Origin: an uncultured Candidatus Melainabacteria bacterium | GTDB lineage: Bacteria; Cyanobacteriota; Vampirovibrionia; Gastranaerophilales; Gastranaerophilaceae | Assembly: GCA_934699705.1 (NCBI GenBank) | Contig: CAKUXD010000023.1 | Location: 1 to 28,837, forward strand | Reading direction: 5' to 3' | DNA length: 28,837 nt | In this document: in pieces, positions 23,089 through 28,837 of the stretch | Layout: the number at the start of each line of letters is the position of its first letter | Numbering within the stretch: position 1 is the first letter of the stretch | Position numbers and translations under genes: made by a program | The notes under the pieces: generated by a model | Seen by the model: only the letters and a program-made list of their open reading frames with translations | Databases searched by the model: none | What the model was told of the DNA's origin: nothing

Positions 23089-23760
23089 ATGAAAATATTG
23101 GAAAAAGCATTTACTTTAGCAGAAGTTATCCTTGTAATAGCTATTGTCGGTGTTGTAGCAATATTAACCATCGCAAACGCTACTAACGAAGGTGATGAAG
23201 CAGAAAGAGTTGCTCAATTAAGAAGAACTCAACATATTCTTGAGCAAGCTATGGCTCAAGCTATTGATGAAAAAGGCGCAATTAGATATTGGCAAAAAGT
23301 AGATGACACTAAAATACAAGCAATTCATGATAATTTTATCAAAAAAATGAAATTATCAAGAGATTGTGAAATGACAGGTACTCAATGTTGGAAAGACGGA
23401 GATATTAGAGCAAATGAGAATACAGGATATATGAAAGCAATATTGTCAAATGGTGCGTCTATTGCAGTTGAAGATGACTATAATATGTCAATATATGTTG
23501 ATGTTAATGGACCAAATAAAGGTAATTCTACAATTGGTGTAGACATATTTCAATTTATAGTAAGAGATGTAATCTATGGTGGTTCTATCAAGGCTGCAGG
23601 ATTTGATCTTGAAACAACAGCTGAGTTTAGACAAGAATGTGGCAACAATAGATCATATTGTACCGCTTGGGTAATAAAAAACGGAAATATGGATTATCTA
23701 AAATGTCTTGGTGAGTTATCTTGGACTGGAGAAAATGGTAAAACTACTTGTTCGAAATAA
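23089..23760 (+). CDS. Type IV pilin-like / pseudopilin protein
   Basis: A 223-residue protein with prepilin N-terminus MKILEKA-FTLAEVILVIAIVGVVAILT: Ala before the cleavage site, Glu at mature position 5. An amphipathic helix (VAQLRRTQHILEQAMAQAI) and a polar domain with Cys pairs (CEMTGTQC, ECGNNRSYC) follow. The end, WVIKNGNMDYLKC...TTC, matches the end of the pilin-like protein at 6420. AAGGGG eight bases upstream and the promoter position decide the start; the longer frame from 23050 is rejected. It is monocistronic, with promoter in front and terminator behind. It is a minor pilin or secretion pseudopilin; no assembly genes are nearby. Confidence 0.88.
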   Translation: MKILEKAFTLAEVILVIAIVGVVAILTIANATNEGDEAERVAQLRRTQHILEQAMAQAIDEKGAIRYWQKVDDTKIQAIHDNFIKKMKLSRDCEMTGTQCWKDGDIRANENTGYMKAILSNGASIAVEDDYNMSIYVDVNGPNKGNSTIGVDIFQFIVRDVIYGGSIKAAGFDLETTAEFRQECGNNRSYCTAWVIKNGNMDYLKCLGELSWTGENGKTTCSK

Positions 23761-23778
23761 AAAATTATAGTTATATTT

Positions 23779-23814
23779 AAAACGGCTTTCAAATATATAT
23801 TTGAAAGCCGTTTT
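23779..23814. terminator. Bidirectional terminator between the pilin-like gene and fabI
   Basis: A perfectly palindromic 36-base sequence, arms AAAACGGCTTTCAAATA and its complement, with A4 and T4 ends. It serves both convergent genes. Confidence 0.9.
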
Positions 23815-23837
23815 GTTATTTGAGTTTGTTTGTAAAG

Positions 23838-24641
23838 TTATTCAGCGTTGTTCATAGCTTCAATTTCTTTGATAGACGCGTGAACCTTGTGGCAACCGCA
23901 ATCGCAGTATAAAACTTCACCAGTTGTTCCGCTTGAAAGTGGTGATGCTAAGAATAAACCAGCATTTCCGACATCATCAAGAGTGGTGTTTCTGTTTAGT
24001 GGAGATTTTAATGCAATTGCTTTTAACATATTACCAAATCCTGAAATGCCACTTGCCGCAAGAGTTTTAATAGGTCCAGCTGATAAGCAGTTTACTCTAA
24101 CGCCGTTTTTACCCATATCTACTGCTAAATATCTCATTGATGCTTCTAATGCAGCTTTTGCGATAGCCATAATGTTGTAATTTGCAACATACATTTCTGA
24201 ACCGATATATGTTAGGGCTACAACTGAACCGCCTTCGTTCATAAGTGGTCTAGCGTTACGGCAAATTGAAACTAAAGAATAAGCGCTTACGCCCATCGCT
24301 AAGTCCCAACCTTCTTTTGAGGTATTAATAAATTCGCCTTGTAAGTCTTCTCTGTTTGCAAATGCAACAGCATGAATGACAAAATCTAATTTTCCGTAAA
24401 TTTTTTCACATTCTGCAAATACGGCTTTTACTTCGTCTTCTTTTGTAACGTCGCAAGACATTATTAATTTTGAATTCATTTCTTCTGCAATAGGTCTTAC
24501 ACGTTTTTCCATTACTTCTCCAGCGTATGTAAAAGCAATGTCTGCGCCTTCTTCAAATAATTTTTGTGCAATAGCATAAGCTATACCATGTTTGTTTGAT
24601 ACACCGAAAATTACGCCTTTTTTACCTTCCATTATACTCAT
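23838..24641 (-). CDS. fabI: Enoyl-[acyl-carrier-protein] reductase FabI
   Basis: FabI catalyses the last step of each fatty-acid elongation round, reducing enoyl-ACP with NAD(P)H. The 267-residue protein has the SDR fold with GVSNKHGIAYAIA at the N-terminus and the FabI-specific active site LTYIGSEMYVANYNIMAIAKAA, where the Tyr of NYN and the Lys seven residues on are catalytic. SAGPIKTLAASGI follows. The C-terminal tail reads VLYCDCGCHKVHA where VDGG(F/Y) is usual, adding three Cys. AAGGAG seven bases upstream gives the start. It is third in an operon behind an ABC ATPase (11-base gap). Confidence 0.95.
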   Translation of the reverse strand: MSIMEGKKGVIFGVSNKHGIAYAIAQKLFEEGADIAFTYAGEVMEKRVRPIAEEMNSKLIMSCDVTKEDEVKAVFAECEKIYGKLDFVIHAVAFANREDLQGEFINTSKEGWDLAMGVSAYSLVSICRNARPLMNEGGSVVALTYIGSEMYVANYNIMAIAKAALEASMRYLAVDMGKNGVRVNCLSAGPIKTLAASGISGFGNMLKAIALKSPLNRNTTLDDVGNAGLFLASPLSSGTTGEVLYCDCGCHKVHASIKEIEAMNNAE

Positions 24642-24652
24642 AATTTTTCTCC

Positions 24653-25717
24653 TTAATGTAAATGTATTCTTTCACCTGTATTTTTATCAAAATACAGAAA
24701 ATCGTTTTCGTTTAAGTTTAATTCAATATTGTTGTCAACTTTTTGTTCTGCATTAATTTTAGCACAACAATTGTTTTCGCCAATACGGAAATAAACAATT
24801 TGTTCAGAACCTAAAAGTTCTGTCATATCTGTTTTTACAGAAAATTTTATATGTCCGGTAGGATTAATCATATATTCAGGGCGTATTCCAACTGTAACTT
24901 CATTTCTGCCGTTTAATTTTTCAATTACGTCTTGTTCAAGCTCAATTATTGGTTCTTCCATTACAAGAGTGTTGTTAATAATCTTACAATCAATGAAATT
25001 CATTTGCGGTGAGCCGATAAAACCTGCTACAAATTTGTTTTTTGGGTTATTATAAACATTTAAAGGAGTATCCACCTGCTGAATTTTTCCTTTGTCTAAA
25101 ATTACAATTCTGTCGCCCATAGTCAAGGCTTCTGTTTGGTCATGGGTTACATAAATGAAAGTTGTTTGAAGTTTTTCGTGTAACTTTTTAATTTCCGCTC
25201 TCATTTGAACGCGCAATTTTGCGTCTAAATTTGAAAGAGGTTCGTCCATTAAAAACACTTTTGGATTTCTAACTATTGCTCTGCCAAGTGCCACACGTTG
25301 ACGCTGACCACCTGAAAGTTGTTTTGGTTTTCTGTCTAAATATTCTGTCAAATTAAGAATTTCAGCGGCTTCTCGGACTTTTTTGTCGATAATATTTTTA
25401 TCAACCTTGCGCATTTTTAATCCAAACGCAATATTTTCATAAACAGTCATGTGAGGGTATAGGGCATAACTTTGGAATACAAAAGCAATATCCCTGTCTT
25501 TTGGGTGAACATTATTGACTTTTTGCTCGCCAATATAGATGTTTCCGCCAGAAATTTCTTCTAAACCTGCAATCATTCTTAATATAGTTGATTTTCCGCA
25601 ACCTGATGAGCCAACAAGAACAATAAATTCTTTGTCTTTTATTGTTAAATCCACCCCATCAATTACTCTTTTTTTGTCATAAGCCTTTATGACGTTTTCA
25701 AGTTTAACTTCACTCAT
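24653..25717 (-). CDS. ABC transporter ATP-binding protein, MalK/UgpC type
   Basis: A 354-residue sugar-importer-class ATPase. It has Walker A GSSGCGKST (36-44), Q-loop Gln82 (FQSYALYPHM), signature LSGGQ (134-138), Walker B VFLMDEP (154-160), His192 and a C-terminal TOBE/OB-like regulatory domain (about 235-354) as in MalK, UgpC and MsmX. No permease or binding-protein genes are present in the window, so it may serve several importers, as MsmX does. The start overlaps the end of the kinase-like gene by 8 bases, so the two are translationally coupled. Confidence 0.93.
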   Translation of the reverse strand: MSEVKLENVIKAYDKKRVIDGVDLTIKDKEFIVLVGSSGCGKSTILRMIAGLEEISGGNIYIGEQKVNNVHPKDRDIAFVFQSYALYPHMTVYENIAFGLKMRKVDKNIIDKKVREAAEILNLTEYLDRKPKQLSGGQRQRVALGRAIVRNPKVFLMDEPLSNLDAKLRVQMRAEIKKLHEKLQTTFIYVTHDQTEALTMGDRIVILDKGKIQQVDTPLNVYNNPKNKFVAGFIGSPQMNFIDCKIINNTLVMEEPIIELEQDVIEKLNGRNEVTVGIRPEYMINPTGHIKFSVKTDMTELLGSEQIVYFRIGENNCCAKINAEQKVDNNIELNLNENDFLYFDKNTGERIHLH

Positions 25718-26864
25718 TGCCTGTTTGAATTACCTTTTCTGCCGGTATGATTATGTTATAGGTTGTTCCTTGCATTGCCTCTGAATCAACCCACATATTC
25801 CCTTTTAAAATTTTAATAAGATTTTTTATTGTTGCAAATGCTATTGCGCGCATAATTGCTTTTTTATTAGGGTTGTCAAGTTGAGTATATGGCTCAAAAA
25901 GGTTGTCCATATCTGCATCGCTTATTCCAAGTCCCATATCTTTTATTGTAAACATTAAAAATGACTTCTCGCTTGCATTTTCAAACGGTATAAGCCCTTT
26001 TTCATTTACCAAATCCAAGTCAGGGTGTTTTACGTCAATAGTTATTTCGCCAACATCAGTTGATTGAACGGCTGTTTCAACAATATTCTGTAAAATAACT
26101 CTCAAAAGTGCCTCGTCAGAATAAATTGTTCTTTTTATTTCTGATGATATGTTTAAAATTATATCAATACCTTTTTCTTTAATTTCAGCTTCATTTGCTT
26201 TTAAAACAGAGTTTAAAACATTTATTGCATCAAAATAGCTTAATTTGTGAGTAAATAAATTAGACTCAGATTTTGATAAATCTAAAATTTTATCAAATAA
26301 GCATAAAACATCTTGAGAATTTTTGTTTATGATATTTATGTATTTTTCTTGTTTTTCGTTAACTTCTCCGCCAAGACCGTCTAAAATCGCTTGTGAAAAC
26401 CCAACAACAGATTGAAGCGGAGTTTTTATTTCGCTTGAAAGTTTTACTAAAAAGTTGTTTTTGTCGCGATTTACTTTTTTTGAACTTTCGTGTTCTACAA
26501 GAATATTAGTAAGTGTTTTATAACTTTGAGTATTGTCGCGCATTGAAACTAAAAAACCTTCGTTTGTACGTCTTGCAGAGATTTCAAAAAATTTGTCTTT
26601 ATTTAATGTAGACTTTGTTCTGATTGTAGTTGGTTTTGCAAGGTCTGCAATTTTAACAATTAAGTCTGTTGCGCCTTCCAAAATGTCGTCAATATAACCG
26701 TCTGCAAAGTTTTCTTTAAGTTCTGACAAAGTTTTCTGTGCAAGGTCGTTATACCATAAAAAGCTACCCTGATTGTTTAAAAGTACAACAATATCAGGAA
26801 GTTTTGACATTAAGTTTTCTTCTTCCTCTTCGTGTACAAAGAAGTTTTTAATAAAATTCATCAT
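25710..26864 (-). CDS. Degenerate sensor histidine kinase-like protein (PAS plus HATPase, no phosphoacceptor His)
   Basis: A 384-residue soluble protein with an N-terminal PAS-like domain (about 20-115, PDIVVLLNNQGSFLWYNDLA), a coiled dimerisation segment and a C-terminal HATPase_c domain. The H-box reads LSSEIKTPLQSVVGF: Ser144 replaces the His of the usual SHELRTPL. The N-box (QNIVETAVQST) has Thr264 where the second Asn belongs. The G1 box is kept (IKDMGLGISD) and FEPY and a G2-like GTTYNIIIP remain. Autophosphorylation is therefore unlikely; it may act as a ligand- or nucleotide-binding regulator. The GTG at 26870 is possible, but ATG 26864 is preferred, with AGGTG just upstream. Two genes follow: the ABC ATPase and fabI. 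Confidence 0.85.
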   Translation of the reverse strand: MMNFIKNFFVHEEEEENLMSKLPDIVVLLNNQGSFLWYNDLAQKTLSELKENFADGYIDDILEGATDLIVKIADLAKPTTIRTKSTLNKDKFFEISARRTNEGFLVSMRDNTQSYKTLTNILVEHESSKKVNRDKNNFLVKLSSEIKTPLQSVVGFSQAILDGLGGEVNEKQEKYINIINKNSQDVLCLFDKILDLSKSESNLFTHKLSYFDAINVLNSVLKANEAEIKEKGIDIILNISSEIKRTIYSDEALLRVILQNIVETAVQSTDVGEITIDVKHPDLDLVNEKGLIPFENASEKSFLMFTIKDMGLGISDADMDNLFEPYTQLDNPNKKAIMRAIAFATIKNLIKILKGNMWVDSEAMQGTTYNIIIPAEKVIQTGNE

Positions 26865-26880
26865 AAACACCTACTTTTTT

Positions 26881-26889
26881 AGTATAACA
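26881..26889 (-). promoter_or_regulatory. Promoter of the kinase-like / ABC / fabI operon
   Basis: On the minus strand the extended -10 TGTTATACT (26889-26881) lies 16 bases after a weak TTGCGA. A leader of about 10 bases with AGGTG results. Confidence 0.5.
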
Positions 26890-26978
26890 TAGACCTGTAA
26901 ATTCGCAAGTATATGTCCTTTAGGCTTTATTTTAAAGGATTTTGTTAACTATTGTTACACTCATTTAACAAGACTAGC

Positions 26979-27027
26979 AAAAAAAATTTTTTTTGGATTT
27001 GAAACATAATACATAGTATGCTAAAAT
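26979..27027 (+). promoter_or_regulatory. Strong promoter with A8T8 tract
   Basis: A8T8 (26979-26994) stands five bases before TTGAAA (26999-27004). After 17 bases comes TAAAAT (27022-27027), preceded by TGC to give an extended -10. The A/T tract is placed like an UP element and would bend DNA. Confidence 0.65.
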
Positions 27028-27052
27028 AAAAAATAAATTACGGAGATATAAA

Positions 27053-27394
27053 ATGAGTGAATTTGATAATATTAACGCGATAAGATTTCAAAAAATCGAT
27101 ATAAAGCGTGAAAAATCTAAAAAATCACCTGCCCCAGAAGGTAGTAATGATGTTGAATACACTGACTTTTCAAACCCTAAAGCCGAATCCTTAGGACGCT
27201 CTCAGGTTGCAACGCCTGATAATATCGAAGGTGATGTAAAATTTATGATGAAAAATCCAGAAAAAGTTGCTCAAGCAAATATTTTCTTTGATAGCGCATA
27301 CGAATTGTTAAAAAGAGAGAATGAAGAACGCGCTTACGAAAAGGCTGCTCAAATGACCCAAGCCTTTAAAGATGAATTTTTGGTTTTGAGATAA
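27053..27394 (+). CDS. Unknown small soluble protein
   Basis: I do not recognise this 113-residue protein. It has no signal peptide or membrane segment. The N-terminal half is polar and probably disordered (KREKSKKSPAPEGSNDVEYT). The C-terminal half looks helical and charged (NPEKVAQANIFFDSAYELLK, then ENEERAYEKAAQMTQAFKDEF). GGAG precedes the ATG after a strong promoter, so it is probably well expressed. It is monocistronic, with a terminator behind it. Confidence 0.75.
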   Translation: MSEFDNINAIRFQKIDIKREKSKKSPAPEGSNDVEYTDFSNPKAESLGRSQVATPDNIEGDVKFMMKNPEKVAQANIFFDSAYELLKRENEERAYEKAAQMTQAFKDEFLVLR

Positions 27395-27440
27395 ATTTGT
27401 TTATTAGGCGATAAAATTTATGGTTTTAATGTCTTAAAGT

Positions 27441-27481
27441 TTAAAAAATAGGCGGAGCCTTCGGCTCCGCCTATTTTTTAA
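27441..27481. terminator. Bidirectional terminator
   Basis: A 19-bp perfect stem with GGCGGAGCC core and loop TTC, flanked by A6 and T6. It separates two convergent genes. Confidence 0.92.
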
Positions 27482-27507
27482 TATATTTACCTCAGTATCT
27501 AAGTAAA

Positions 27508-28509
27508 CTAAGCCATAGCTTTTGAAACTGCAACGGCACATGCAACTGTTGCACCTACCATTGGGTTGTTACCCATACCGATTACACCCATCATTTCTAC
27601 GTGAGCAGGAACTGATGAAGAACCAGCAAATTGAGCATCACCATGCATTCTTCCCATTGTATCTGTCATACCATAAGAAGCTGGACCTGCTGCAACGTTA
27701 TCAGGGTGAAGTGTTCTACCTGTACCACCACCTGATGCTACTGAGAAGTATTTTCTACCATTTTCCCAGCACCATTTTTTGTATGTACCTGCAACTGGGT
27801 GTTGGAAACGAGTTGGGTTAGTTGAGTTACCTGTAATAGAAACGTCAACGCCTTCTTTAATCATAATTGCAACACCTTCGTTAACGTCATCTGCACCGTA
27901 GCATCTTACTTGTGCTCTTTCACCGTTTGAAAATGCTTTTTCGCTAACTACTTTTAATTCACCTGTTTTGTAATCATATTCTGTTTCAACAGATGTAAAG
28001 CCGTTAATTCTTGAAATAATGTATGCTGCGTCTTTTCCTAAACCATTTAAGATAACTCTTAAAGGTTCTTTTCTAACTTTATTTGCATTTCTTGCAATAC
28101 CAATAGCGCCTTCTGCAGCGGCAAATGATTCGTGTCCAGCTAAGAAACAGAAACATTTTGTTTCTTCTCTTAATAACATAGCACCTAAGTTACCATGACC
28201 GATACCTACTTGTCTTCTGTCGCCTACTGAACCTGGAACTGCGAACGCTTGTAAGCCTAAACCAATTGTTTCTGCTACATCTGCTGCGTTTTTAATTCCT
28301 TTTTTGATTGCAATTGCACAACCTAATGTGTATGCCCAAGACGCATTATCGAATGCGATTGGTTGAATACCTTTAACAATAGCATCAACATCAATACCTT
28401 TTGATAAACATAAATCACGAGCTTCTTCTAATGATTTGAAACCATATTCTGGTAAAACTTTATCTAAAGTTGCTTGACGTCTGTCTTGTCCTTCAAATTT
28501 TACTGTCAT
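27508..28509 (-). CDS. GGGtGRT family protein
   Basis: A 333-residue protein of the GGGtGRT family, named for the conserved GGGTGRT seen here at 260-266. Its biochemical role is not known to me. Other highly regular stretches are GIGHGNLGAMLLREETKCFCFLAGHESFAAAEGAIG, and TDTMGRMHGDAQFAGSSSVPAHVEMMG in the C-terminal part; their Gly, His and Cys richness suggests a cofactor or metal site. It looks full length and soluble. AGGA nine bases upstream supports the start. The next 328 bases upstream are gene-free repeats, so it is first in its unit. Confidence 0.9.
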   Translation of the reverse strand: MTVKFEGQDRRQATLDKVLPEYGFKSLEEARDLCLSKGIDVDAIVKGIQPIAFDNASWAYTLGCAIAIKKGIKNAADVAETIGLGLQAFAVPGSVGDRRQVGIGHGNLGAMLLREETKCFCFLAGHESFAAAEGAIGIARNANKVRKEPLRVILNGLGKDAAYIISRINGFTSVETEYDYKTGELKVVSEKAFSNGERAQVRCYGADDVNEGVAIMIKEGVDVSITGNSTNPTRFQHPVAGTYKKWCWENGRKYFSVASGGGTGRTLHPDNVAAGPASYGMTDTMGRMHGDAQFAGSSSVPAHVEMMGVIGMGNNPMVGATVACAVAVSKAMA

Positions 28510-28599
28510 TTTCTATTTTCCTTTTTTTGATTAATTTTGTATTAACTGTTTTTTGTTTGTAATTCTGAAATTGTTTCAAAATCTCTACAATTTACAAAC

Positions 28600-28837
28600 G
28601 CAAAATCCGCTGTCTTGGATTATTCGGGTACGTATAGCCTCTGCATTTTGCCCGACTTTACTACCTCTCACAAAACAATTATTAATTGTTTTGTTCGGCA
28701 GAGTGCAAAATCCGCTGTCTTGGATTATTGCTTCACTCGGACATGTCGCTCATTTCACTGTCGTTGTCATTCGCTATGTCCTCGCTACTTCGGGTTGGGT
28801 TCGCTTTGCTCACACGGCACCCTACGCAAAATCCGCT
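28600..28837. repeat. Repeat-rich intergenic region at the window end
   Basis: GCAAAATCCGCTGTCTTGGA with TTATT following occurs at 28600-28624 and 28705-28729. Its first 12 bases recur at 28826-28837, where the window stops. Units are 105 and 121 bp. The first unit holds a perfect 10-bp inverted repeat (CAAAACAATT, 28671-28680, with 28684-28693). The second holds many TCGCT/TCGTT motifs. Between 28510 and 28599 I see only the gene's ribosome-binding site and an A/T-rich leader. No reading frame is convincing. Confidence 0.8.

Overview
The window is AT-rich, gene-dense bacterial DNA with 35 protein-coding genes that I can support. No rRNA, tRNA, CRISPR array, transposase or prophage gene was seen. 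Several features together suggest a host-associated, anaerobic, non-photosynthetic relative of the cyanobacteria (Vampirovibrionia / 'Melainabacteria', order Gastranaerophilales). These are the low GC, two short pilin-like proteins with an unusual Ala-Phe-Thr-x-Ala-Glu processing site and a shared Cys-containing C-terminus, FixC/FixX, a GatD-type amidotransferase, a GGGtGRT protein and a 2-hydroxyacyl-CoA dehydratase activase. The placement is inference and has not been tested by phylogeny.

Layout. Positions 1-3141 (+ strand) hold the 3' part of a dehydratase-activase gene, an unknown membrane-anchored protein, plsY and an unknown secreted protein, closed by a strong terminator. A 121-bp tandem repeat (3145-3435) follows and ends against the stop codon of a minus-strand operon, fixC-fixX-(duplicated RWYD-domain protein). 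A divergent glycosyltransferase gene, a pilin-like gene, a flippase-like gene, gatD and an HU gene occupy 5486-9284. A GT2 glycosyltransferase and apt run 9540-11421. From 11482 to 18098 everything is on the minus strand: a higBA toxin-antitoxin pair, a TPR protein, a sugar porter with a hairpin leader, a cupin, a small secreted repeat protein, a TspO homologue lacking helix 1, engB and a large secreted TPR protein. Then come xer recombinase, ruvB, a YibE/F membrane protein and a DUF151 nuclease (+), a 49-residue minus-strand small gene, thiL and a second pilin-like gene. The last part holds an operon of a degenerate histidine kinase, a MalK/UgpC-type ATPase and fabI (-), a small unknown gene (+) and the GGGtGRT gene (-). 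The window ends in a second repeat-rich, gene-free stretch (28510-28837).

The most striking pattern is regulatory. Many genes have ordinary Shine-Dalgarno leaders, but at least eight unrelated genes have a -10-like hexamer exactly six bases before the ATG. That is the geometry expected of leaderless mRNAs. The cases are the 186-aa secreted protein, fixC, the flippase-like gene, gatD, higB, ruvB, thiL and the small 49-aa gene. The clearest are higB (TTGACA-17-TACAAT-6-ATG) and fixC (TTTACA-17-TATAAT-6-ATG). A second group uses an extended -10 of the form TGNTAAAAT.

Other points of interest are a histidine-kinase-like protein whose phosphoacceptor His is replaced by Ser, gatD without murT beside it, fixCX without fixAB, a sugar-porter leader in which one inverted repeat covers a promoter, the Shine-Dalgarno and a U-tract, and the two repeat regions.
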